A DNA stretch of 64,000 nt from Streptomyces radiopugnans (GCF_900110735.1 NZ_FOET01000003.1:62001-126000); one strand, 5' to 3'; shown: positions 1-9,120, numbered from the stretch's first letter. Notes: generated from the letters alone by a model not told the origin. A program made the numbers and translations.

Positions 1-935
1 TGGGCGCCGTCGGCGGCGCGGTGGTGTTCGCGCTCGACGCCGGACCCCAGGTGGAGCTGGGCGAAGAAGGAGAACGTCCAGTCGTCGAGCACGCTGCCGG
101 ACAGCGGCGTCCCACGGCGCCGCCCGTCCTCCGGGCCGGACGGGGGCGGCGCCGGGCGGGGACCGGACAGCAGCGGCATGAAGGCCGCCGGGGTGTGCAG
201 GAGGTGTCCGGCGGCCGTGCCGTCCGCGATCTTGGTCAGCCGGGCCAGCACCCCTCCGGCCAGCGTCCCCTTGAGCGGCACCACCATGATCCCGCCCGTC
301 GCGCACTGGTCGATCCAGGCGGCGGGGACGCGTCGCACCGAGCAGGTGGCGATGATCCGGTCGAACGGCGCGTGCCCCGGGGCGCCCGCCGCGCCGTCGG
401 CCGTCTCCACCACCGGTGACAGCCCCAGACCGTCCAGCCGCTCCCGCGCCGCGGCGGTGAGGCGTTCGGAGACGTCCACGGTCACCACGTTCTCCGTACC
501 GGCCAGCCGGCACAGCAGCGCCGCGTTGTAGCCGGTGCCCGTGCCGACCTCCAGGACCCGCGCGCCCGGGTCGACGTCGAGCGCGTCGAGCATGTCGGCC
601 ATCAGGCTCGGTGCGGTCGAGGAGGAGGTGGGCACGCCCGTGACGGCCCGCCGCCCCGCGTCCTCCGCGTGGATCCCGTCCACCTCGGTGATCAGGGAGT
701 CGTCCGCGTACACCCGCGCCGCCCACTCGCCGGGGTCCCCGTCCGTGCGGCGGCAGGGAAGGAAGCGCCCGCCGTCCCGGCGGTAGAACACCGGGACGAA
801 CCGGTGGCGCGGCACGTTCAGGAAGACCTCGGCCAGCCGCGAGGAGAGCACCACACCGCCCTCGTCCATCCGCCGCACCATGCCGACCCGCGCCTCGACG
901 AGCTCCCCGTGCTCGTCGCCCCCGTGCGCTCTCAC
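1..935 (-). CDS. tgmC: PIMT-like O-methyltransferase of a graspetide cluster (partial)
   Basis: SAM-dependent methyltransferase related to protein-L-isoaspartate O-methyltransferase; about 311 residues are visible and the C-terminus lies beyond the window. The GTG start overlaps the tgmB stop (ATGTGA), so the two are translationally coupled. Seen directly: a TSSSTAPSLMADML stretch followed by the SAM-binding loop RVLEVGTGTGYNAALL, then an acidic VDVS segment, the usual PIMT order. An N-terminal extension of about 100 residues precedes this core. In described graspetide clusters such a methyltransferase methylates an Asp side chain of the cross-linked peptide, which then closes to an aspartimide. 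Assignment is strong from motif and context; the exact product is not known. Confidence 0.88.
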   Translation of the reverse strand, partial: MRAHGGDEHGELVEARVGMVRRMDEGGVVLSSRLAEVFLNVPRHRFVPVFYRRDGGRFLPCRRTDGDPGEWAARVYADDSLITEVDGIHAEDAGRRAVTGVPTSSSTAPSLMADMLDALDVDPGARVLEVGTGTGYNAALLCRLAGTENVVTVDVSERLTAAARERLDGLGLSPVVETADGAAGAPGHAPFDRIIATCSVRRVPAAWIDQCATGGIMVVPLKGTLAGGVLARLTKIADGTAAGHLLHTPAAFMPLLSGPRPAPPPSGPEDGRRRGTPLSGSVLDDWTFSFFAQLHLGSGVEREHHRAADGA

Positions 936-1948
936 ATCCCTTTTCCTTCCAGCCAGTCGGCGACGGCGGCCGTGATCGGCAGTCCGGTCGCCTGCTCCAC
1001 GAAACCGAACTGCCCGCTCGGGTTGACCTCCAGGAAGCACCATCGCCCCTCGGGCGTGACGACGAAGTCGAACGCGCCGTAGGGCAGGCCGAGGGTGTCC
1101 ATCATCCGGCGCACTCCGGCCGCGACATCCGCCGGCGGCTCGCACAGCCGGTATCTGTGGCTGTCGTAGTCGCTGCGCCAGTCCACGTGTCCGGCCGGTG
1201 AGCCCGCGTGGATCTCGGCGGCGAACAGCCGCCCGCCGACGGCCGTCAGCCGCACCTCGTACGCCTTGGGCACCCATTCCTGGAACAGGTGCGCCGTGGT
1301 GGCGACGTCCGGGTGACCGAGTTCCCCGGGGCCGACGATGCTGGTGTAGACCGCCGCCGACCTCCCGCCGACGGTGCCGCGCACGGGGGTGAAGGGCTTG
1401 AACACCACCCGGCCGCCGGCCTCCTCGCCGAACTCCCTTGCCGCGCCGGGGTCGTTGGTGATCAGCGTGCGCGGCACGGACAGTCCGGACTCGGCCGCGA
1501 CGCGCAGTTGCAGCGGCTTGTACTCGGCGTCGGCCGCCCGGCCCGGGGGCGGCAGCCACCGGACCGGCAGAGCCGCCAGCAGCCCGCCGAAGCCCCGCCG
1601 GGCCTCCCGCTCGGCCACCCTGCGGGCGTCCGGCGACATTCCGCCGGGGAAGCGGGGACGGGCGGGCCTGCGGTAGTAGACGCTGCGCACGTCCCGCAGG
1701 TCCAGCGTCCGGCGCCCGGTGCGCAGTGTGCCGCTCCACGCCTTCCCGGTCGCGTCTCCGCCCTCCCCGGTGCCTCCGCTCCCTCCGGCCCTCCCGCCGA
1801 GGCGCGCGGCGAGGGCCAGCCGCAGCGGGAAGTCCGCGACATCGGTGCGGAAGACGGGCACGGCCCGCCGGTTCAGCTCCTCGACCACCAGGTCGGCGGT
1901 GGGGTCGAAGCGGCCCGCCAGCACCAGGACCGTCCCGGAGGCGGTCAT
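932..1948 (-). CDS. tgmB: ATP-grasp ribosomal peptide maturase
   Basis: ATP-grasp ligase of about 338 residues that uses ATP to join Thr/Ser hydroxyls to Asp/Glu side chains of the TgmA precursor, making ester rings. Seen: an N-terminal pre-ATP-grasp domain that opens with TVLVLAGRFDPTADLVVEEL, a nucleotide-binding stretch around RVVFKPFTPVRG, and the metal/ATP-binding end FDFVVTPEGRWCFLEVNPSGQF. I chose the ATG at 1948, which has a GGACGG-like site upstream. A GTG at 1972, six bases after the tgmA stop, would add eight residues. It sits between the precursor and methyltransferase genes in one operon. Confidence 0.88.
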   Translation of the reverse strand: MTASGTVLVLAGRFDPTADLVVEELNRRAVPVFRTDVADFPLRLALAARLGGRAGGSGGTGEGGDATGKAWSGTLRTGRRTLDLRDVRSVYYRRPARPRFPGGMSPDARRVAEREARRGFGGLLAALPVRWLPPPGRAADAEYKPLQLRVAAESGLSVPRTLITNDPGAAREFGEEAGGRVVFKPFTPVRGTVGGRSAAVYTSIVGPGELGHPDVATTAHLFQEWVPKAYEVRLTAVGGRLFAAEIHAGSPAGHVDWRSDYDSHRYRLCEPPADVAAGVRRMMDTLGLPYGAFDFVVTPEGRWCFLEVNPSGQFGFVEQATGLPITAAVADWLEGKGM

Positions 1949-1978
1949 CCCGCGCCGTCCGTCACCGGGCACCGGCCG

Positions 1979-2320
1979 TCAGTCGTCGCTCGGGCCCGGG
2001 TCGTCCGGCGCGTCCATCTCGCCGGTGGGCTCGGTGGGCCCGAAGGTCTTCGGCGGATTCCTGGTCATGAACACACCCGGAGGAAGGCCCTGGTAGACGC
2101 CGGTCTGCGTCTCCTCGTCGTAGGCGATGTCCTCCGGAAGCACACCTCCCGAACCGGCGGTGGCGGTCAGGAACCGGAAGGCCAGAGGCGCCGGGCCCCG
2201 CCGGCCGGTCAGGTCCGGCAGATCCGGGGCCGCCCCCCGGTCCAGCGGGAACCTGTCCTCCGGTCTGTCCAGAGCCAGGCCCGTCCCGGTGCGCTCACCG
2301 GATCCGATTGTCGTGATCAT
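1979..2320 (-). CDS. tgmA: Graspetide precursor peptide (ATP-grasp target RiPP)
   Basis: A 113-residue precursor for the ATP-grasp ligase encoded next to it. The leader contains DRFPLDR and PLAFRF, which match the conserved leader motifs of TgmA-type precursors. The C-terminal core of about 30 residues (from FMTRNPP onward) has four Thr followed by a run rich in Glu and Asp ending PSDD, the expected donor and acceptor pattern for ester cross-links. The ATG is preceded by AAGGGGGA at good spacing. It is the first gene of the tgmA-tgmB-tgmC operon. The gene is too acidic and short to be an enzyme, and its position makes the precursor role the only good reading. Confidence 0.85.
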   Translation of the reverse strand: MITTIGSGERTGTGLALDRPEDRFPLDRGAAPDLPDLTGRRGPAPLAFRFLTATAGSGGVLPEDIAYDEETQTGVYQGLPPGVFMTRNPPKTFGPTEPTGEMDAPDDPGPSDD

Positions 2321-2344
2321 GACTCCCCCTTCGCCGCGGAGGAC

Positions 2345-2362
2345 ACAACGCCCTCTCGTTGT
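2345..2362. promoter_or_regulatory. Inverted repeat in the tgmA leader region
   Basis: ACAACG and CGTTGT form a perfect 6-bp inverted repeat with a 6-bp spacer, starting 25 bases upstream of the tgmA start codon. It could be an operator or a small 5' UTR hairpin. No bound factor is implied by the sequence. Confidence 0.3.
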
Positions 2363-2549
2363 TCTCTCCGCCCGTAGGCGGCCGTAAGCCGGTTTTCCGG
2401 CCATAGCCCGGCCCGTACAGGCCAACGAGCCGGCCGGCATCCGGTTTCGCGGCCCCGTTCCCGCCGGGCCCGCGGAAAGCCGGGCTGCGGGTGGCCCGAG
2501 GACGGGTCCGGGGGTGCGCCGGATGGTTCGGCGGCGGGGACGCCGACGG

Positions 2550-2670
2550 GGGATGACCGACACGGCGAGGGACGCCAACCGCTTCTTCGCCGCCCTGCTT
2601 CGCGGCGAGCTGCTCGCCCCCGCCCAGCTCGCCGAGACGCGGCACACCGTCCCCGTCCTCAACGACCACG
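2550..2670 (+). pseudogene. Remnant of a serine hydrolase (beta-lactamase/DD-peptidase class)
   Basis: The in-frame stretch MTDTARDANRFFAALLRGEL followed by APAQLAETRHTVPV resembles the segment near the C-terminal third of secreted actinobacterial serine hydrolases (class C beta-lactamase / DD-carboxypeptidase fold). No SxxK or YxN catalytic motifs and no signal peptide are present on either side, and the similarity stops abruptly near 2670. The frame stays open into the downstream lipoprotein gene, but that gene has its own start and lipobox. I read this as a decayed fragment. Confidence 0.45.
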
Positions 2671-2689
2671 CCGGCCCGCCACCACCGCC

Positions 2690-2806
2690 GGCGGACGGGC
2701 GGCCGTCGCCGTACTTCTCCTGGAAGACCCTCGCGTGGAGCGCCGCCGGCGACTCCTCGACCGTGCCCTCGTACGGGGTGACGTACTCCCAGCCGCCGGC
2801 GCCCAT
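2690..2806 (-). pseudogene. 5' fragment of an unidentified gene
   Basis: Starting at an ATG (2806) preceded by a purine-rich site, the minus strand reads MGAGGWEYVTPYEGTVEES and continues PAALHARVFQEKYGDG. This looks like a genuine protein N-terminus, with an aromatic-rich strand and an amphipathic helix, rather than a random frame. It then runs into Gly repeats and sequence antisense to the hydrolase remnant. I do not recognise the family with certainty. It is best seen as a truncated gene start, abutting another fragment on the opposite strand. Confidence 0.35.
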
Positions 2807-2984
2807 CCCGTTCCCGTCCCTCTCCGGTGTTGCCGCACGAACCGGCGCCACCCTGGGCGCGGGCACCGGTACCGCGGCCCGGCCGAATGCCCGAAATGAT
2901 CCTTTCCATCGGTTTCGCGGCTCCGGTGTCCGGCTACTCCTGTACAGGCAGAGAGCCGCCGGCACGGTGAGAGGACCCGAGGAC

Positions 2985-3515
2985 ATGCGCCGCAACGCGA
3001 AGAGCCTCCGACCGCGCAGGGCCGTCGCCCTGCCGTTCGCCCTTCTGATCGGCGTCACGGGTCTGGCGGGGTGCGGCGGCGAGGACTCGCCCGCGCCCGA
3101 GGCGTCCGTGCACGTCGAGGAGACGGGCGGCGGCGGCGACGAGTACGACTTCGTGTACGGGGACCTGGCGGACGCGGAGTTCTGGAACGACGTCAGCACC
3201 TGGGTGGGCAAACGGGTGACCATCAGGGCGGACGTCGACGAGGTCATCGACGAGCACGCCTTCAGCATCGCCGCGGCGGAGGACGACGCCGGCACCGACC
3301 GGAGGGTCAGGAGCCTCCTGGTCGTCTCCCGGGAGGCCCGGCAGGTGGAGGAGGGCGGCACCGTACGGGTGACCGGGACGGTCAGGGAGGGCTTCGTACC
3401 CGAGGACGTGGCGGAAGGGCTCGCCGTGGACTGGGAGGAGGACCTCTTCGGCGACTGGGAGCGGGAGCAGTACGTCGTGGCCACCTCCGTCGACACATCG
3501 GTCGACGGGGCATGA
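2985..3515 (+). CDS. Secreted lipoprotein, first of a tandem pair
   Basis: Predicted lipoprotein of 176 residues. The N-terminus has Arg/Lys residues, a hydrophobic segment (ALPFALLIGVTG) and the lipobox LAGC, so the mature protein should be anchored on the outside of the membrane by its Cys. The rest is acidic, with strands around VGKRVTIRADVDEV and VRVTGTV that suggest a small beta-barrel (OB-like) fold. The downstream gene encodes a shorter protein of the same design, which points to duplication. I chose the ATG at 2985 after GAGGAC; the frame is open further upstream but without a signal peptide. Function unknown. Confidence 0.75.
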   Translation: MRRNAKSLRPRRAVALPFALLIGVTGLAGCGGEDSPAPEASVHVEETGGGGDEYDFVYGDLADAEFWNDVSTWVGKRVTIRADVDEVIDEHAFSIAAAEDDAGTDRRVRSLLVVSREARQVEEGGTVRVTGTVREGFVPEDVAEGLAVDWEEDLFGDWEREQYVVATSVDTSVDGA

Positions 3516-3637
3516 GGGTGCCCGGCCTCCCTGTGGCCGCGCCCTTCCCCACCGGTGGCGACAGCGGTGGAGAACCACCGGAGGACGACCGGTCGTCCGG
3601 CGCCCGCGGTCCGGCAGAACCTTGGAGGGAGACATAG

Positions 3638-4081
3638 ATGTGGTGCACCCGAGGCCTTCGGCGACGGTCGGCGGCGGTGCTCGTCCTGACGCCTCTGCTC
3701 CTCGGACTGCCGGGATGCGGAGGCGGGGATCCCGAGGGCATCACCGAGATCCGCGACACCTTCGAGAGCGGTGACGCCGGGTCCGTGATCGGACAGGAGC
3801 GCACGGTGGAGGGCTGGGTCCAGGAAGTCATCTCCCCGTGGGCCTTCACCGTCGGCGGTGAGGAGCCCAGCGACGTCGAACCGCTGCTGGTCATCGAGAA
3901 GGACATGCCGCCCGTCGACCAGGACGACCCGGTCCGTGTCACGGGCCCCGTGGGTGAGTTCGACCTCGACGAGGTCCAGGAGGAACTCGGGAGGGACCTC
4001 GCGGAGAACCTGTACGACCAGTACCAGGGCGAGCCCTACATCATGGCCGAGAGCATCGCCGAGGACGTGGAGATCGACTGA
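3638..4081 (+). CDS. Secreted lipoprotein, second of a tandem pair
   Basis: Lipoprotein of 147 residues with an Arg-rich start, a hydrophobic core (AVLVLTPLLLG) and the lipobox LPGC. The mature part is acidic and follows the same plan as the preceding protein: a short linker, a GQERTVEGWVQEVISPWAF strand pair, PVRVTGPV, then an acidic helix ending near YIMAESIAEDVEID. A GGAGGGAG ribosome-binding site precedes the ATG. The 122-bp gap from the upstream gene allows co-transcription. No enzymatic motif is visible, so the role at the cell surface is unknown. Confidence 0.75.
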   Translation: MWCTRGLRRRSAAVLVLTPLLLGLPGCGGGDPEGITEIRDTFESGDAGSVIGQERTVEGWVQEVISPWAFTVGGEEPSDVEPLLVIEKDMPPVDQDDPVRVTGPVGEFDLDEVQEELGRDLAENLYDQYQGEPYIMAESIAEDVEID

Positions 4082-4220
4082 CCGGGCCTCGGGCTCCGAA
4101 GGACCCGGGGACGCGGCCGGGGCCCGCGCGCGCCCCTCGCCCCCTTCCCCCGGCCGTACGGCGTGGGATACCCCTGGGGTGTGCGTCCGGTAGGCGGACG
4201 CGCCGAGGAGAGGAGCGGAC

Positions 4221-5126
4221 ATGGCCGGGGAGCGGTTAGCGGACGGCTGGCGGGTGGACGAGCGGTGCACGAACTGCGATGTGGCACGGCAGCTCGCGCC
4301 CGGACTGATCGGCGAGGCGGACGGCCGCTCGGTCGTGCTGCGCGAGCCGCGCGACCGGGCCGAGGCGAAGCGGCTCCACGCCGCCGCGCACGCCTGCCAC
4401 ACCCGCTCCGTCCACCCTCCGGGCGGGCGGCTGGAGGAGGTGCCCGACCCGTTCCCGATGCCGCTGGACGGCACGGACGCCCCGGGCGGCGCGGTGTACC
4501 TGTGCGGGCACAACTCCCGGCAGACGGCCGGCGCCAACTCCTATCTGCTGCGCCGCCCCGACGGCACCGTGATGATGGTGGACACCCCGCGCTGGAGCCC
4601 GTCGCTGGCCAGGCGGTACGAGAAGCTGGGCCCCGTCACCGACGTACTGCTCACCCACCGCGACCACGCCGCGCACGGCCGCCAGTACGCCGACGGCTTC
4701 GGCGCGCGGCTGTGGATCCACGAGGGCGACCTCGACTCCGCCCCCGGCGCCGACCGCGTACTGCGCGGCACGGACCCGGTGGAGATCGCCGACGGCGTGG
4801 TCGCCCACCCACTGCCCGGGCACACCGAGGGCAGCGTGCTCTACCTGGCGGACGACCGGTACTGCTTCACCGGCGACAGCTTCCACTGGTCGCGCACCAC
4901 GGGCGACATCGAGGTGTTCGACACCGTCACCTGGTACTCCGTCGAGGAGCTGGCCGCCTCCCTGGAGCGGGTGGCGGGGCGGATCCGCTTCGAGTGGCTG
5001 CTGCCCGGCCACGGCGACCGACGGCACCTGCCCGCCGGTGAGATGGCCGAACGGCTGCGGCGACTCGCCGTCCGCACAGGGGATTTGAGGCAGCGGCCGG
5101 TCGACTTCAGGGCGATCCGCTGGTGA
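4221..5126 (+). CDS. MBL-fold metallo-hydrolase with a Cys-containing N-terminal domain
   Basis: A 301-residue protein of the metallo-beta-lactamase fold. Residues about 100-290 carry THRDHAAHG (145-153), the HTEG metal His (201), TGDSFHW (D219) and a late GHGD. The first metal motif is THRDH rather than the full HxHxDH. Before the fold, residues 10-65 form an extra domain with CTNC (16 and 19) and CH (59), resembling a degenerate ferredoxin with three of four Cys. Such proteins may bind an iron-sulfur cluster and act as oxidoreductases or hydrolases, but the substrate is not evident. A GGAGAGGAG site precedes the ATG. The gene is convergent with the TetR gene. Confidence 0.8.
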   Translation: MAGERLADGWRVDERCTNCDVARQLAPGLIGEADGRSVVLREPRDRAEAKRLHAAAHACHTRSVHPPGGRLEEVPDPFPMPLDGTDAPGGAVYLCGHNSRQTAGANSYLLRRPDGTVMMVDTPRWSPSLARRYEKLGPVTDVLLTHRDHAAHGRQYADGFGARLWIHEGDLDSAPGADRVLRGTDPVEIADGVVAHPLPGHTEGSVLYLADDRYCFTGDSFHWSRTTGDIEVFDTVTWYSVEELAASLERVAGRIRFEWLLPGHGDRRHLPAGEMAERLRRLAVRTGDLRQRPVDFRAIRW

Positions 5127-5201
5127 CGGCCCCCCGGCGGGCGTACGGCCCGGGCGGCCCCGGCGGCCGGTGACGCACGCCCGCCGGGGCGCGTACGGCG
5201 C

Positions 5202-6723
<1,522 letters not shown>

Positions 6724-6755
6724 CCGCCCGGCGAACGGTTCGGGTACGAGGTTCA

Positions 6756-6789
6756 GGGGCCGGGCTCGCCATGAGGCGGGCCCGGCCCC
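6756..6789. terminator. Bidirectional hairpin terminator
   Basis: Arms 6756-6770 and 6775-6789 pair over 14 of 15 bases around an ATGA loop. It lies between the convergent hydrolase gene and the minus-strand gene ending at 6809. Confidence 0.7.
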
Positions 6790-6808
6790 CGGGCTTCGGC
6801 GCACGGCG

Positions 6809-7294
6809 TCAGCGCAGGGCGCGGGCGGAGAGCCGGTAGCGCAGGCCGTCCCCGTCCGGTGCGGTGAGGACGTGGAGACCGCCGTCCTCCAGGACCCGCA
6901 GGGCCTCGCGGTGTGCGATCCCCTCCAGGGCGCGGTGGCGCAGGACGGCCGCGGCGTCCGCCGGGCCCACGCCGCCGGGGTCATACGGCTCGCCGGGCTC
7001 GTACGGGCGGATGGTGCCGGGCGCGGCCCAGGGCGCGTCCGGGGGCGGGTCGATGCGGTCGGCCAGGCGCGGGGCCTGGGCACGTATCCAGCGCAGGGCG
7101 TGGCGGGGGTTGCGGGCCCGGTGGCAGTCGAGCAGCCACTCCCGGTGGGTGCCGGCGTCCAGGACGGTGGCCTCGCACCACACGCCGGTGCCGCCGGAGG
7201 TGCGGGCGGCGACCACGGCGAAGCCGGTCAGCGCCGCGCTGACGGTCATGATCAGCGCGCCCAGGCACAGGGCGGTGAAGTCCATCGCGCTCAC
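6809..7294 (-). CDS. Conserved hypothetical protein with one membrane segment
   Basis: Protein of 161 residues. The GTG start at 7294 overlaps the stop of the ATPase gene (GTGA), so the two are coupled; an ATG three codons later is possible. Residues about 6-28 form a single hydrophobic segment (ALCLGALIMTVSAALTGFAV), then a cytoplasmic part rich in Arg, Pro and Ala. The C-terminal half looks like a compact winged or helical domain (AAAVLRHRALEGIAHREAL, then LRVLEDGGLHVLTAPDGDG). I do not recognise the family. Coupling to the anti-sigma-like ATPase suggests a linked regulatory role. Confidence 0.65.
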   Translation of the reverse strand: MSAMDFTALCLGALIMTVSAALTGFAVVAARTSGGTGVWCEATVLDAGTHREWLLDCHRARNPRHALRWIRAQAPRLADRIDPPPDAPWAAPGTIRPYEPGEPYDPGGVGPADAAAVLRHRALEGIAHREALRVLEDGGLHVLTAPDGDGLRYRLSARALR

Positions 7295-7722
7295 GTCCCC
7301 TCGCGCGAGGCGCGCAGCTCGAACCAGACCCGTTTCCCGGCCGGCTCCGTCCCACCGGTCCAGCTCACGCCCCAGGCGTGGCTGAGCGCTTCCACCAGGA
7401 ACAGCCCGCGCCCGCCGGTGTCGTCCTCGGCCGCGTGGCGCGGGCGGGGGACGCCGCGCTGGTCGCCGTCCCACACGGAGACGACCGCGCCCAGCCGCGT
7501 GACGGCGGCCCCCACCCACAGGTGGGGTACGCGGGTGTGCACGACGACGTTCGTCACCACGTCGCTCACCAGCGTGCGGGCGGTGTCCAGCAACCCGTGG
7601 TGCCCGGCGGCGCACAGCCACGCCGCGACGGCGTCGCGGGCCACTCTCGGGGTGGTGGGCAGGGCGGGCGCGGTCAGCCGGTAGACGGCGGTGGCGGGTC
7701 TGCCGGGTGCGGTCACGGTCAT
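7291..7722 (-). CDS. HATPase-fold ATP-binding protein (anti-sigma-factor-like kinase)
   Basis: A 143-residue protein with only the GHKL/HATPase domain. The N-box is LVSDVVTNVVVHT, the G1 region is VVSVWDGDQ, and the G2 region is GGRGLFLVEALSHAWG, ending with GKRVWFEL. Streptomyces have dozens of such free ATPases, often beside an XRE/DUF5753 gene and a DUF397 gene, as here on the opposite strand. They are thought to act like anti-sigma kinases, but few have known partners. Three 11-bp-spaced repeats lie just upstream of its start. Confidence 0.85.
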   Translation of the reverse strand: MTVTAPGRPATAVYRLTAPALPTTPRVARDAVAAWLCAAGHHGLLDTARTLVSDVVTNVVVHTRVPHLWVGAAVTRLGAVVSVWDGDQRGVPRPRHAAEDDTGGRGLFLVEALSHAWGVSWTGGTEPAGKRVWFELRASREGT

Positions 7723-7740
7723 CTGCGTCTTCTCCCAACG

Positions 7741-7769
7741 CGGTTCGTCTGCGGTTCGCCTACGGTTCG
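7741..7769. promoter_or_regulatory. Three direct repeats with 11-bp period
   Basis: CGGTTCG occurs at 7741, 7752 and 7763, exactly one helical turn apart, 19-47 bp upstream of the ATPase start. Such phasing on one face of DNA is typical of regulator-binding sites. The divergent XRE protein is the obvious candidate. Confidence 0.5.
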
Positions 7770-7901
7770 CTGCGAAGCACGCGCGCCCACCACCGTGGCT
7801 CGGCCGCCCTCCCCCGCCCGCGCCGGTGTGCGGGCAGGGGAGATCAACTGCACTGCGGGTTCACTGGTGTTCGCGGCGCATCACCGGGCCTGCGGAGGCC
7901 C

Positions 7902-7943
7902 GTATCTATGTAGCTACCAATCCGAGAGGAACAACGTAGATAC
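7902..7943. promoter_or_regulatory. Low-GC promoter region with inverted repeat upstream of the XRE gene
   Basis: GTATCTA (7902-7908) and TAGATAC (7937-7943) form a perfect 7-bp inverted repeat with a 28-bp spacer. They sit in an AT-richer patch that ends about 40 bp before the XRE start. It is probably the promoter/operator of the XRE-DUF397 operon. Confidence 0.45.
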
Positions 7944-7982
7944 TTTTGGACCAACGTCACCCGCAAGGGGCACACTTACGGC

Positions 7983-8837
7983 ATGCCACCGAGGACAGTG
8001 ACGACCGCTCGGCAGCGGCGACTTGGCGCAGAGTTGCGCAAGATGAGGGAGGCTGCGGGCTACAACGCCCGCGAGGCGGCAGCGGTCCTCGGCATAGACC
8101 ACACCAAGATCAGCCACATGGAGACCGCCCGCTTCGGCGTCAGCGCGGATCGGGTGCGCCTCCTTGCCCATGCCTACCGTTGCGACGACGAGGCGTACGT
8201 CAACGCCCTCATCGACATGGCAACGGAGCGCGGCAAGGGCTGGTGGGAGGAGTACAGGGGTGTGCTCCCAGCCGGATATCTGGACGTGACCGAACTGGAG
8301 GACAAGGCCACCTACCTGCACTCCTTCCAGATCGCACACATCCCCGGGCTCGCCCAGACCGAGGACTATGCGCGAGCCGTTTTCAACTTCGGCATCAGAC
8401 CCTCGCTCTACAAAGAGGAGATCGAGGCGAGAACAGCGCATCGAACGCAGCGCGTGAAGATCCTGGATCGGGAGAACCCTCCGGAGGTCACCGCACTCAT
8501 CCACGAAGCCGCGCTACGCATGCGCTTCGGAGGCCGAGACGTGGCCCGAGCACAGCTTGAACATCTGCTGGGCCTATCTGAGCACCCTCAGTTCACCGTG
8601 CGAGTGGTTCCGTTCGAAGCCGACGGTTTCGCAGGATCAGGGTCGGCCGTTCTCTACGCAGGCGGCGTCGTCCCGCAACTCGACACCGTCCACCTCGACT
8701 CCACGCACGGCCCCATCTTCCTCTACGCGGAAGCCCAGTTGGGTTCTTACCGAAGCCTTCTGTCCGCGATGGAAAAACGCGCTTTGGCCATCAAGAAATC
8801 GCGAGACTTCATCCACGAGATCATGCGGGAGATGTGA
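7983..8837 (+). CDS. XRE-family regulator with DUF5753 domain
   Basis: DNA-binding protein of 284 residues. Residues about 10-70 are a lambda-repressor-like helix-turn-helix (RREAAGYNAREAAAVLGID-type pattern with TKISHMETAR). The rest is the DUF5753 domain (QIAHIPGLAQTEDYARAV near 110-130, then IHEAALRMRFGG). These proteins regulate the DUF397 gene beside them and often the adjacent ATPase gene. The next gene follows after 7 bp, so the two form an operon. Base composition is slightly lower in GC than the neighbours. Confidence 0.9.
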   Translation: MPPRTVTTARQRRLGAELRKMREAAGYNAREAAAVLGIDHTKISHMETARFGVSADRVRLLAHAYRCDDEAYVNALIDMATERGKGWWEEYRGVLPAGYLDVTELEDKATYLHSFQIAHIPGLAQTEDYARAVFNFGIRPSLYKEEIEARTAHRTQRVKILDRENPPEVTALIHEAALRMRFGGRDVARAQLEHLLGLSEHPQFTVRVVPFEADGFAGSGSAVLYAGGVVPQLDTVHLDSTHGPIFLYAEAQLGSYRSLLSAMEKRALAIKKSRDFIHEIMREM

Positions 8838-8844
8838 GAGGTCG

Positions 8845-9048
8845 ATGATGCCCAGAAACGATTGGCAGAGGTCTTCCTTCTGCGGCCAGGGCGGCGGGAA
8901 CAACTGCATCGAGATCGCCCGGCACGGCGATCGCGTCCTCATGCGCGAGAGCAGCAAGCCCGACGAGATCGTCGTGACCACGCCCGCCAAGCTCGACGCC
9001 TTCCTCAAGGGCATCAAGGCCGGCGAGTTCGACCACTTCGTCGACTGA
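8845..9048 (+). CDS. DUF397 small protein
   Basis: A 67-residue DUF397 protein with the typical WQRSSFCGQGGGNNCIEIA start, a central RESSKPDE turn and a C-terminal PAKLDAFLKGIKAGEFD helix. DUF397 proteins are small partners of XRE/DUF5753 regulators in Streptomyces and are thought to modulate them in development and antibiotic control. Two ATG codons are adjacent; the first, after GAGAGG, is used here. It forms an operon with the XRE gene. Confidence 0.88.
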   Translation: MMPRNDWQRSSFCGQGGGNNCIEIARHGDRVLMRESSKPDEIVVTTPAKLDAFLKGIKAGEFDHFVD

Positions 9049-9058
9049 GCGCCGAAAC

Positions 9059-9089
9059 GGGCTGACGCGGGACTCACCCGCGTCAGCCC
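9059..9089. terminator. Bidirectional hairpin terminator
   Basis: A perfect 13-bp stem (9059-9071 with 9077-9089) with an ACTCA loop sits between the convergent DUF397 and HxlR genes. Confidence 0.75.
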
Positions 9090-9120
9090 CGCCGCCCCCG
9101 GCGGCACTCGTACCGCGCCG

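Noticed and set aside
1979..4537. One 850-codon open frame on the minus strand running through several genes
   Set aside because: Only its last 113 codons look like protein with conserved motifs and a good ribosome-binding site. The rest is antisense to lipoprotein genes.
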